DNA from: Planctomyces sp. | GTDB lineage: Bacteria; Planctomycetota; Planctomycetia; Planctomycetales; Planctomycetaceae | Direction: 5' to 3' | Length of the DNA: 64,000 nucleotides | Assembly (NCBI GenBank): GCA_005798445.1 | Contig: SYJG01000329.1 | Span: 1 to 64,000 of the forward strand | Part shown: positions 27,796 to 37,285 of the stretch, piece after piece | How the letters are laid out: each line of letters begins with the position of its first letter | How positions within the stretch are numbered: position 1 is the first letter of the stretch | Made by a program: the position numbers and the translations under genes | The notes under the pieces: generated by a model | The model's input: only the letters and a program-made list of their open reading frames with translations | Database searches by the model: none | What the model was told of the DNA's origin: nothing

Positions 27796-28683
27796 TCAAG
27801 CACTCTCTTCCAGAACGAGTCCCTGTTCGCCGATTTCAAATGGCACAACCGCGTCGTCGCACGCGCTGCCGCGATGCTTGGCAACGTGCAACGCGCGGCG
27901 CATTCGCAGCCCATCCCGAACTTTGCCCATCAGGATGATCGTGTTGGCATTCGAAAGAGAGTCGCCACTCTCCAACGGTCGAGCCAAAAGATCATCGAGC
28001 ATGACTTCGTGCGATGTGTACAGCAGCGTGCATCCGATTTCCCGATGGTCGTAACGGTGCATAGCGACGTTGTCGGCTTGCGACCGGAATTGAACGCGAA
28101 ACAGATCACGTGCGACCCAGTCGTCTTCTTTCCGCAGAATCTGATGATAGATGTAGTCGATGACTTGGAACTGAAAGCTATCGCTGTCTCGTTCGGTCGG
28201 CTCGATGCCGTCGAGCACACAGCGACGCACTCCATGCACGAAGTTGCCGTAAAAGAATTGCACCGCGCGATCGAGTTTGCGAGCCAGTTCCGCGTTCCAT
28301 TCCTGCCACTCTTCGACGGAAAGATCGGCCTGAGTGACTCGGCGTCCGCTGCGGCGGAATAAGTGCAAATAGTCGTGTCGCGCACGGTCGCGCTGCCAGA
28401 CATCCTCGGCGTCGATGCTCGCTTCAGGAGCGAACTCTCGGAAGTTCCAATCGAACAACCGCCGCGCGTACTCGGCCTGATTTTGCGAGTCGCCGCGCGT
28501 CGTGAGATCCAGCACGAGCCCCGGCTCGCCTTCCTGCGCGCGACCCGCGTGAGCGAATTGCAGCCCAAGCTGTGTCTTGCCGATGCCGGTCGCACCAACG
28601 ACCACGGTCAGCGTGCCCGGCAGCAAGCCTCCGCCAAGCATGTCGTCCAAACGTGGGATGCCGGTGCTGAGGCGAGAGGTCAT
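27796..28683 (-). CDS. KaiC/RecA-fold ATPase
   Basis: [42 protein letters not shown]. Confidence 0.8.
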   Translation of the reverse strand: MTSRLSTGIPRLDDMLGGGLLPGTLTVVVGATGIGKTQLGLQFAHAGRAQEGEPGLVLDLTTRGDSQNQAEYARRLFDWNFREFAPEASIDAEDVWQRDRARHDYLHLFRRSGRRVTQADLSVEEWQEWNAELARKLDRAVQFFYGNFVHGVRRCVLDGIEPTERDSDSFQFQVIDYIYHQILRKEDDWVARDLFRVQFRSQADNVAMHRYDHREIGCTLLYTSHEVMLDDLLARPLESGDSLSNANTIILMGKVRDGLRMRRALHVAKHRGSACDDAVVPFEIGEQGLVLEESA

Positions 28684-28707
28684 CAGTTTCCATCCGGCAA
28701 AGTCGGC

Positions 28708-28756
28708 GAGTCACTCCGTGACTCGAAAATTTCGGTCACAGAGTGACCGGTCTACG
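28708..28756. repeat. GTAG-type paired hairpins (GAGTCACTCCGTGACTC; GGTCACAGAGTGACC with CTAC on the right)
   Basis: Direct reading, intergenic. Confidence 0.7.
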
Positions 28757-29440
28757 TCAGAACGCGGGGCCGCCGGTCTTTTGCGGGGCGACCTGTTTCA
28801 CGGCAGGACCTTGAGAAGCCGCCGCACTTGCACCTGCTCCGATTTCGCGGCGCGAAGCGTACCGAATCGGAAACGAGGGCCACACCGTGTTCGTGACGGC
28901 CCCCGGCTCACCCATGATTTTTTCCGGTCCGTCAAAAATGCGTTTAGGCCATTTGGAGAAAACCCGTTCGCTGGTCCATTGCATGAAGCCCAGCCATTGC
29001 CGATCGGGTGCCATTCCAAAGAAATTTCCCCGCTCGGATTTGAAGCCCATGAACTCACGACCGAGCGGCGCGGTGTGCAAAGCGGTCAACAGAAACGCCA
29101 TCGTCACATAGCCGGCCAACACTCCGCAGCCCCAGCGAGCGCATTCGTGGACCATGCGATGCACGCTGATGTACGACGGCGACAAATAGTCCGCTCCGGC
29201 CCTCAACCCGGCCACTGCGGCCCCGAACAAACCCACCAGCACGATCAAATCCAGCCGTGCCTGCCAGTAGTAATTCGAAACCAGCATGCTGTCGCAGATT
29301 GGCTCGAAGAAATTCATCGAGAAGAGTCCGCCGAGAATCACGCAAATCGCTGTGATCGCCGCACCCCATGCTCCTTCGCCGGCGACGCAGTACGCCACTC
29401 CCCCGAAGATCAACAAGAGTAGAATGTCGATAACAGCCAT
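28757..29440 (-). CDS. CvpA-like membrane protein
   Basis: N-terminal MAVIDILLLLIFGGVAYCVAGEGAWGAAITAICVILGGLFS; several TM segments. Confidence 0.55.
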   Translation of the reverse strand: MAVIDILLLLIFGGVAYCVAGEGAWGAAITAICVILGGLFSMNFFEPICDSMLVSNYYWQARLDLIVLVGLFGAAVAGLRAGADYLSPSYISVHRMVHECARWGCGVLAGYVTMAFLLTALHTAPLGREFMGFKSERGNFFGMAPDRQWLGFMQWTSERVFSKWPKRIFDGPEKIMGEPGAVTNTVWPSFPIRYASRREIGAGASAAASQGPAVKQVAPQKTGGPAF

Positions 29441-29460
29441 GTTGGCTCCTCAGAATCGAA

Positions 29461-31323
29461 TTACTTCACAACGCGCAACAACTCGTCAATCGAAGTGATG
29501 CCTTTCACAACCAACCGCAGTCCCTCTTCCTGCATGTAGAGCATTCCACCTTTGCGAGCTTCTGCCTTGAGAGCCGACAGCGCGGCCTTTTCTCGAATCA
29601 GGTCGCGCATGCGATCGTTAATCACCAGCAGTTCGTAGACACCGACTCGGCCACGATAGCCCATGCCACCGCACGTCGGACACGCGGCGTTCTCGCCTTC
29701 CTTGGGCGGCCGATAGAGCTTGTCGATCTTTTCCGCGGGAAGGTTGGCCTTCTTCAGAAACTCGGGTTTTGGGACGTAAGACTCTTTGCAATCCTGGCAA
29801 AGGCGTCGAGCCAAACGCTGGGCGAGAATCGCGCTCAGCGAACTCGACAGCATCGACACATCCACGCCAAGGTCGATCATGCGATACAGCGCCGTGATGG
29901 CGTCATTCGCGTGAACCGTCGAGAAAACCATGTGGCCGGTGTTCGCCGCCTGGCAGGCGATGTTGGCGGTTTCGCCATCGCGGATTTCGCCGATCATGAC
30001 GACGTCCGGGTCTTGTCGCAGCACGCTTCGCAGCGAAGTGGCGAAGGTCTGTCCCGCCTTCGTGTTGATCTCGATCTGAGTGACATTCTCCATCTTGTAT
30101 TCGACGGGGTCTTCGATGGTGATGATGTTCTGCTGGTTCGAGTCGATGTCGTTCAGGCAGGCATACAACGTCGTCGATTTACCGGCTCCGGTGGGACCAC
30201 AGACCAAAAGCAGACCATGCGGCTGATGGACGACTTCTTTGAGTTGCTCTTCCAGTTGCTTGCGAAAGCCGAGATCGAGCAATGTGCTGACTGAATTCGA
30301 TTGATCGAGGATTCGCAGGGTCATCTTTTCGCCGTCGCGAGTTCCCTGCGAGGCGACTCGGAAATCGATTTCGCGACCGTCAGTGATGGCGCGAAAACTA
30401 CCGTCAAGCGATTTGCGTTTCTCGGTGATGTCCATCGCGGCCAGGATTTTGAAGATGTTGATGACGTTGTCACCGAGCGCTCGGTCGAATGGCTCGACCG
30501 AATACATCACACCATCCACGCGCAACCGGACCTGCAACTCCTCTTCCTTCGGTTCGAGATGAATGTCCGTCGCGCGTTTAATAATCGCGTCGTAGACCAA
30601 TTCCTTCGCCGCCAGGAACCCGCGCGAGTTCTCGACTTGCGCACCGCGGCTGGTATCGCGGCGGCCGGTCGAGGTTTTGCCGATGAACTCGATATCCGGG
30701 CCGAGCATTTGCTGCTTCATCTTCTTGCCGCCGAGGTGCAACCCCAGCCGCGCCAGCGTGCGAAATACGACGCTCTTGATGTGTTTCTGTGTGAGCAGCC
30801 GAGCAGAAACCGGTACGCAGGCATTTCGCTCGCGGATGTACAATCCGAGCGGAAGGCCTTGCAGCGCGAGACTCAAAAAAAATCCCAGCGAGAATGGCGA
30901 CATGGACACGCCGACCAGCATTGATGCCAATCCGCCCGCAAGGTACGCCGAGTTCCAAAACTCACTGTTGACCTTCAGCGAACTGGCGTCCTGATTGACC
31001 CATTTCCCCAAAGTCACCCAGCCAAAAAACAAACCAAGGATTGGCACAAACTTCCACAGACTCAAGTAGAAACCGGCTGGTTGCCCCCAAGCTCGATTGC
31101 CGCGCATGAAGCCGTCGGGATTCGGCGGAAATCGACTGACATCGCGAACGGCGACAGCCGCTGGTTGAGCCGCCGGAGTGGTCTCTGCTGCCGGTGCGGC
31201 ATTGTCTGCGGGAGCGGGTTGAGCAAATGACTCGTTCGCGACGCCCAGAGCCAGCAGCACAACGGCGACCATCCGCCTATGCCAGCGCGTTCGTTTTGAC
31301 TCATTCTCATGACGTCGCATCAT
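29461..31323 (-). CDS. GspE/PilB-family secretion/pilus ATPase with N-terminal signal peptide and membrane segments
   Basis: VCGPTGAGKSTTLYACLNDID; IITIEDPVEYKMENVTQ; RQDPDVVMIGEIRDGETA; CPTCGGMGYRGRVGVYELL; hydrophobic N-terminal regions. Confidence 0.9.
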   Translation of the reverse strand: MMRRHENESKRTRWHRRMVAVVLLALGVANESFAQPAPADNAAPAAETTPAAQPAAVAVRDVSRFPPNPDGFMRGNRAWGQPAGFYLSLWKFVPILGLFFGWVTLGKWVNQDASSLKVNSEFWNSAYLAGGLASMLVGVSMSPFSLGFFLSLALQGLPLGLYIRERNACVPVSARLLTQKHIKSVVFRTLARLGLHLGGKKMKQQMLGPDIEFIGKTSTGRRDTSRGAQVENSRGFLAAKELVYDAIIKRATDIHLEPKEEELQVRLRVDGVMYSVEPFDRALGDNVINIFKILAAMDITEKRKSLDGSFRAITDGREIDFRVASQGTRDGEKMTLRILDQSNSVSTLLDLGFRKQLEEQLKEVVHQPHGLLLVCGPTGAGKSTTLYACLNDIDSNQQNIITIEDPVEYKMENVTQIEINTKAGQTFATSLRSVLRQDPDVVMIGEIRDGETANIACQAANTGHMVFSTVHANDAITALYRMIDLGVDVSMLSSSLSAILAQRLARRLCQDCKESYVPKPEFLKKANLPAEKIDKLYRPPKEGENAACPTCGGMGYRGRVGVYELLVINDRMRDLIREKAALSALKAEARKGGMLYMQEEGLRLVVKGITSIDELLRVVK

Positions 31324-31468
31324 CGGCTAACACTCACCACAATCGGCCGCCGCTGGGACAGCGCAGCCCTGGCCACGATTTCGCCCGTTCAAGCGTGAGG
31401 CATGTTACTGACGACACGGAGCACTGGCTAGTTTCGGCACATGGGATCGCTCACCGATCGGCACCGCG

Positions 31469-31843
31469 TCAAGAAAACATGGCTGGCGAAAGGCCAACAT
31501 CGACAATGCTACATGCACAGATCACCGGCAGAGCGAGTTTCTCGGCGACCGACAACAGCTCTTCGCTTTCGCTGCCGGGATTCAACCAGACCTCGCGCGG
31601 CTGACTTGCGACGATGTCGTCAAGCAGCATGATCCCGATTTCTGGTGGAAGATAGACGGTGACCCGATCCAGCGAACGAACCGGAACCTCTCGCAGCGAA
31701 CGAAACGCGCGAAATCCCGCGATCTCCGATGCCTGCGGATTGATTGGAAAAACTTCCCAGCCCGCTCTGGCATGAGCACGCACTGATTTGTTTCCGTACT
31801 TGGACCGATCGCGACTGGCCCCCAAAACAGCAACGGTAGGCAT
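31469..31843 (-). CDS. CoA-binding domain protein
   Basis: MPTVAVLGASRDRSKYGNKSVRAHARAGWEVFPINPQ; EVWLNPGSESEEL. Confidence 0.85.
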   Translation of the reverse strand: MPTVAVLGASRDRSKYGNKSVRAHARAGWEVFPINPQASEIAGFRAFRSLREVPVRSLDRVTVYLPPEIGIMLLDDIVASQPREVWLNPGSESEELLSVAEKLALPVICACSIVDVGLSPAMFS

Positions 31844-31868
31844 CAGAAAATCTCGTTCAGAGTCCGTC

Positions 31869-31933
31869 GTAGCCACGTTCGCCAGAACGTGGGATTCTCG
31901 CGGCGCTGCCCACGTTCTGGCGAACGTAGCTAC
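31869..31933. repeat. GTAG-type REPIN-like pair: GTAGCCACGTTCGCCAGAACGTGGG ... CCCACGTTCTGGCGAACGTAGCTAC
   Basis: Direct reading; each arm is a GTAG-headed hairpin. Confidence 0.85.
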
Positions 31934-31949
31934 CAGTTTGAAACCGCGA

Positions 31950-33338
31950 CTACGACATCCGAATCGGCTCGTAGTCCGAAAACACACGAGCCAAATCAAA
32001 CGGCAGATTCCGTTGCAGCCGCACCTCGCCGACATCTAGCAGCGTGTGCATGATCGTGCCGATGAGATTGCGGATCGTGACTTTGTCCGAGTTCGGCTCC
32101 CCCGCGTCCTTCGTCGATTGGCCGATAACTCGCCCCATCGGCAAGCCTCCGCCGGACAGCAGCAGCGGCGCGAGATTGCCCCAGTGATCGCGCCCGCCGA
32201 GAGCGTTGATGCGCGGCGTGCGACCCATCTCGCCGCAACAAACCAGCAGAATCTTGTCGGAGAGTCCGCGAGCTTCGACATCTTCGATGAACGCCGACAC
32301 GGCGTGATCGAACGGCACGCCGCAGTACTTCATCCCTTCTTCGACGCCGGCATTGTTCACGTCGGCGTGATTGTCCCAAACGAAGTTCGTCGTCACAGTG
32401 ACGAATTTGCAACCCGCCTCGCACAGCCGCCGAGACAACAGAAGCAGCTTGCCCAGTGTCTGCGTGTGATCGGAGTAGAACTTGTGGTTGTTCAACTTCT
32501 TGTCAATGTCCTCCGGCCGAATCAGCGGAGCCGTGTCATAGCGGGCAATCGTCTTCGGATCTTCTTTGCTGAGATCGAACGCCTCAGAGATCCCTCGCAA
32601 AATCGTGTCGAGCGCCTGCTCCTGAAACTTGTCGAGACCTTCCGCCTCGCCGCGCACGTCAACCGTACGCCGGATGCGATCAAATTCCTGCCGGAGTTTA
32701 CGGCGGTCGTCGAGCCGCTCGCGGGGCAGAGTCAGCTTCAAACTCTCCTGGAATGGTCCTTCGCCGCCGGGTAAGAACGGCGAATACGCCGATCCCAGAG
32801 CACCCGAATCGGTGAACCGTCCGAAACTCGTCTGCATCGCTTGAGCTTGCGGATTGATCGCTTGAGGAAAAAGCGCCGCGTTGACCGGCATCCCCGTTTG
32901 CGGATTCACCGTCCCCGCCACCCGAGCGTACAACGAACCAAGGTTTGCCCTCAGCGTGTCGGCCGAAACGATCGGCTTGATGTCGTGATTGCCGTCACCA
33001 GTGACGAACGATCGTACAACCGTCAGCTTCTCGGCCAACTGAGCGAGCTTCGGATATGTCGCCCCGAACGTGACTCCAGGCAGTGCGGTCTGCACTTCGC
33101 CGTTAATGCTGTGGATTCCGGACGGTGCCGTCATCTTTGGATCGAACGTCTCGATCTGACTTGGCCCGCCATGCAAGAACAGAAACACGACCGACTTGTC
33201 CGTCGTCACCGACCGTCCCGCCGCCGAGGCCGTCGTCCGCAGCCAGTCGGCCAAAGTCAGCCCTCCCATCGCCAAACCGCCGATGCGCAAAAAATCCCGG
33301 CGAGAACCGCGAGCCAACGGATCGAGAATGCTCAGCAT
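31950..33338 (-). CDS. DUF1501 family protein with Tat signal
   Basis: GSRRDFLRIGGLAMGGLTLADWL; FLHGGPSQIETFDPK; CCGEMGRTPRIN. Confidence 0.92.
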   Translation of the reverse strand: MLSILDPLARGSRRDFLRIGGLAMGGLTLADWLRTTASAAGRSVTTDKSVVFLFLHGGPSQIETFDPKMTAPSGIHSINGEVQTALPGVTFGATYPKLAQLAEKLTVVRSFVTGDGNHDIKPIVSADTLRANLGSLYARVAGTVNPQTGMPVNAALFPQAINPQAQAMQTSFGRFTDSGALGSAYSPFLPGGEGPFQESLKLTLPRERLDDRRKLRQEFDRIRRTVDVRGEAEGLDKFQEQALDTILRGISEAFDLSKEDPKTIARYDTAPLIRPEDIDKKLNNHKFYSDHTQTLGKLLLLSRRLCEAGCKFVTVTTNFVWDNHADVNNAGVEEGMKYCGVPFDHAVSAFIEDVEARGLSDKILLVCCGEMGRTPRINALGGRDHWGNLAPLLLSGGGLPMGRVIGQSTKDAGEPNSDKVTIRNLIGTIMHTLLDVGEVRLQRNLPFDLARVFSDYEPIRMS

Positions 33339-34021
33339 GAATCGACCTCCTCGACAACATCAAATCGGAATGACCTTATCCGTATCGGCGACTGAGTCCA
33401 AGCGAAGATTGGTTTTTTTCACCACGAAGGCAGGGAGTACTCGGAGAGGAAACCGGCGAATCGATTTCACGCAAAGGCACGCTGCTCAACGACCGATCCG
33501 GACGCTCGACCGATGAAGATGGGAGACGGCGGCTTTTCGATGATCGAGGACATCACCGCCGTGGAAGCACGCGGCTGCCGAGTGGCTGCTCCGAGGACTC
33601 ACGAATGTCGCATCATGAAACGGGGCGGCGATCCGCACGCGCGCCGCGCTCGCGACACCGACGCGAGGTCCGCCTTTCGCGAACGGATGCGAATCGAGGA
33701 CTCGAAAGCGATCCTGAAGCAACGCCCATCGATCGCCGAATTCCCCAACGCCTTCCGCAGCTAACCATTCCAGCCTCGATTGGCAAACAGTGACGGTCGC
33801 GTTGATACGTCCGATCCGGAAGAGTCTCCGCCCCCCTGATTCGCCTGCCGATGTTTCGTAGCCCGCAAGGTCGCCGCTCGGTTTCCGGCGGACTTCGATG
33901 ATCGTGACGATCGAATCAATTGTTCGAGTCCGCTTCGACGATGCCGGATGAGGAAAATCTCGCGACATGGGTCGCCATCCAATCGGCAAGGATGCCGCAC
34001 GTGAGTCGATATTCGTCGAAA

Positions 34022-37000
34022 ATGTCCCTTGCGCCTTGCGGCAGTGATCGCTGGCTGGCGCTGAGCGTCTGCCTTGTCGTGTCGCTGTCATACGCGGGCT
34101 GCTCACACACCTCTTCGACGACGGGGCATTCCTTTGCACGGAAACAGCAAGACGCTGACGGAAACTCGGTCTCCGTGTTTGGCACCGTCGGCTGGACCGA
34201 CACCGGCGTTGAGGTCACTGAAGGGGAACCGATTTCGATCTCGGCCAGCGGCCGTGTTGTCGTGCGGCAGTCAGATCGCTGGGGGCAGAAGTTCGAGGCA
34301 ACCGTCAATCCGGAAGGGACATTCCTTGTTCACGACGGCATCCAAGACCAAAACTTCCCGCTGCCGAGCGGCAATCATGGCCCGGCTCCCTGCTTCTGCC
34401 TGATCGGTCGGATTGGCGATGACGGCAAGCCGTTCTTTGTCGGCAAGGCCAAGAGCTGGCCCGCTTCCGCGAGTGGCCGCCTGCAACTCGCCGTCAACGA
34501 CTTCGATCCCAGCGACTGCGAAGGGGCCTTTCACGCACAGATCACGAAGCCGAAACTCGTGCAGCCGATGGCCTACGAAGAAGTCGTCCCCACAACCGAC
34601 AGCAGCGGCTCGCCGATGTCGAACTGCCAGGCGGTCGTGTTCTACGTTGATGGCCTGCGACCCGACGTCGTGCGTGAGATGGCGACGATGGGGCATCTGC
34701 CGAACATCAAGTCGCTGTTTATCGACAACGGCTGCTGGGTGTCGAACTGCTTTACCGCGTTTCCGTCCGACACGATTACCTCGAACGGAACGATGTGGAC
34801 CGGCTGCTTCTCCGACCGCCACGGCTTGAAAGGCCAAGTACGATTCTGTCGGCAACAGCTCGCGTCGCAATCGTATCTCGATCCGCTTGGCCCCAGCCGC
34901 AGCGCGCGGTTGTTGTCGCCGCAAGGGCTGGATCGAGCACTGGTCGACGGGCAATCTACCGCGCGAAAGATGATCTACGGCCACAAGGAAGGTCACCAGT
35001 GGAAGCACTCGCTGACCAGCGACATCAAACCGTTGTACGAACTGTTGCGCAGCGAAGGACGGGATTGGGCGACCGGCGTCTTGCCCATCATGACGGAAAC
35101 GCCGCCACCGCTCTGGAGCCGCAGCCTCGCTCGCACGGTGCCATACTTCCAAGCGAACGACGCCTGGAAGTACATCGACGACGCGAACTCCAACTACGCC
35201 GTGCGACAACTGATGCCGCGCGAACAACCGGTGATGATCGTCTGGCTTCCCGAAACCGACTCCGTCAGCCACAAGGAATGCCGAGGCCAATTCGGTGCGA
35301 CTCGGCGGACCATCTCTCGCGCGGATCAGCTCATCGGGCAGATCGTTGCCGAGTTCAAAGCTCAGGATCGGTTGCGCTCGACCTACTTCTGCCTCGTCAG
35401 CGACCACGGACATCACGGCGGACGCACGGGGCATCTTTCGTTGTTTGATGTCGCACACGAACTGTTCTATCGCCCGCGCGAACTCGACGCCGACGGACAC
35501 TGGACCGGCGGCGGACTGGGGGTCACGGTGCGCCAACATCGCGAACGAGCTCATCACGACGGCGACGGCGGTCGCGAGTTTGTCTTCATCGACGGCGATT
35601 CCGACGGAGCGGCCCGCATCTATTTTCCAAAAGGGCAATACCGCAGCGGAGACTGGTCCGGCCCGAATCGTCCCGCCGACTTGTTGACCTATCGACTCGC
35701 CGAACATCTCCCCTCCGTCAATTTGGTCGAGTTCCTTGCCAACGCGGAATTCAACAACCCCGACGGCCAACAACAAGAGCGAGGCCGCAATGAGCCGGCA
35801 CGTTTATTTGCCGAGTCAACGAATCGCCAACGAGCCATCGATCTCGTGCTGATGAAACTTGCCGAGAACTCCGTGCTGGTGACGACCGCCGATCGCGGTT
35901 CAGCCGTCATCGAACGGCGGCCACTCGAGAACAACTCAGCTGAGGCGATTCGCTGGGAACTGCGATACTCCGTCGTGACCGACGTGCAACCGGCCGCCGA
36001 TGGGCAAGTCACTTTCAACGTCGTCGAGCACCCGCTGCGCGACCCGCTTGGCCTGACGCAGGCGGTCGACGGCAGTTTCCTCAGCGCGTGGCACAACGAA
36101 CGGGAGTGGCTCGAAGCACAGACCCCGACGCAATATCCAGACTCGGTGGTCACTCTCTCACGGCACATGCTTTGGCAGAACAACATCGTTCCGCAAGAGT
36201 CGGATGCCGCTCCCGATTTGGTCATTACCGCGCGACCCGGTTGGTATTTCGGCAACGACAGCTCACCCGGGACGATGCACGGCTACCCGCTGGCCGATGC
36301 GATGCGTGCCTGCATGTTCGTCGCCGGTCCAAACATTCGCCGAGGTGCCCGCATCGACTCCCCCTGCCGATTGGTGGATCTCACGCCGACACTGCTCGAC
36401 ATGGTGGGAAGCGGCACTCGCATGGAGCACTTCGACGGCCAACCGATCCGAGCGATCTACCAACCCGCGACACCGCACTTGCCGACGCCGATGTTTTCAA
36501 AGCACATCCAACAAGTGCAGTTGCCGATCCAAACCGCATCGACGTCCGATGAGACCGGGCTCGCCTCGAAGATCGCGCAGCTCGGCAACAACGGAGACAT
36601 CACTCTGACATCCGGCCAAATCATGCGCGCCGTCTTCTGGGATTCGGTCGATCTGAAGGCTTGGCAACCAGTCAGCTACGAGCCGGTGGCCGAGTACCCC
36701 GATCAGCCGCTGACGATCAATCATCCCGCCAGCCCCTACGACCTCAACAACCTTGCCTACAACGCGGTGCTGCTCACCGAACTGAGCGTCTTTCGCATCA
36801 TGGACGATGTGATCTCGCCTCTGACTCGCGGTCGCAAACCCTTCATGACTGCGACCGATCGAGTCGACTTGCTGTTGAGACACCACCGCAGCGCCTGGGT
36901 TTCCGAAAGTGCGAACGTCATCGACCTGACCAACGCCACGTTCTGGGACTATCAACTCACTTCGCAAACCAACATGCGCCGCCTCGACTCCGCCGTCGAT

Positions 37001-37285
37001 TACGTCCAACACCGTAGCCAGGACATCGAACGCAAAGTCGCCGATGTCGCTGAGCAACCGGGGTTGCCTGGCTCGCGACTGCTGCACGGCTCCGTCGATG
37101 CCACGCAAAAGGGGTTCTGGAATCTGTACGGCTTCGGCCAACGGATGCTCGTGCAGTTTCTCGACGAGACCCTGATCCAAAACATCGAGAACTCGACGGA
37201 TCGCACTCTGAACGCCACCCGCCCCATGCCCGCCGAAATTCGAACTCCTCGGCGTCAGGCTCCGGCCGATCCGGCACGGCGCTGA
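34022..37285 (+). CDS. Alkaline phosphatase superfamily (type I phosphodiesterase/nucleotide pyrophosphatase-like) lipoprotein
   Basis: LALSVCLVVSLSYAGCSH lipobox; VVFYVDGLRPDVV; FTAFPSDTITSNGTMWTGCFSDRHGL; LVSDHGHHGGR. Confidence 0.85.
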   Translation: MSLAPCGSDRWLALSVCLVVSLSYAGCSHTSSTTGHSFARKQQDADGNSVSVFGTVGWTDTGVEVTEGEPISISASGRVVVRQSDRWGQKFEATVNPEGTFLVHDGIQDQNFPLPSGNHGPAPCFCLIGRIGDDGKPFFVGKAKSWPASASGRLQLAVNDFDPSDCEGAFHAQITKPKLVQPMAYEEVVPTTDSSGSPMSNCQAVVFYVDGLRPDVVREMATMGHLPNIKSLFIDNGCWVSNCFTAFPSDTITSNGTMWTGCFSDRHGLKGQVRFCRQQLASQSYLDPLGPSRSARLLSPQGLDRALVDGQSTARKMIYGHKEGHQWKHSLTSDIKPLYELLRSEGRDWATGVLPIMTETPPPLWSRSLARTVPYFQANDAWKYIDDANSNYAVRQLMPREQPVMIVWLPETDSVSHKECRGQFGATRRTISRADQLIGQIVAEFKAQDRLRSTYFCLVSDHGHHGGRTGHLSLFDVAHELFYRPRELDADGHWTGGGLGVTVRQHRERAHHDGDGGREFVFIDGDSDGAARIYFPKGQYRSGDWSGPNRPADLLTYRLAEHLPSVNLVEFLANAEFNNPDGQQQERGRNEPARLFAESTNRQRAIDLVLMKLAENSVLVTTADRGSAVIERRPLENNSAEAIRWELRYSVVTDVQPAADGQVTFNVVEHPLRDPLGLTQAVDGSFLSAWHNEREWLEAQTPTQYPDSVVTLSRHMLWQNNIVPQESDAAPDLVITARPGWYFGNDSSPGTMHGYPLADAMRACMFVAGPNIRRGARIDSPCRLVDLTPTLLDMVGSGTRMEHFDGQPIRAIYQPATPHLPTPMFSKHIQQVQLPIQTASTSDETGLASKIAQLGNNGDITLTSGQIMRAVFWDSVDLKAWQPVSYEPVAEYPDQPLTINHPASPYDLNNLAYNAVLLTELSVFRIMDDVISPLTRGRKPFMTATDRVDLLLRHHRSAWVSESANVIDLTNATFWDYQLTSQTNMRRLDSAVDYVQHRSQDIERKVADVAEQPGLPGSRLLHGSVDATQKGFWNLYGFGQRMLVQFLDETLIQNIENSTDRTLNATRPMPAEIRTPRRQAPADPARR

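Noticed and set aside
33486-34139. Minus-strand 217 aa ORF and plus-strand small ORFs between DUF1501 and the phosphatase gene
   Set aside because: No recognisable motif or convincing start signal; left unassigned as intergenic.
34271-35776. Minus-strand 501 aa ORF
   Set aside because: Antisense to the phosphatase-like gene, which has clear catalytic motifs.
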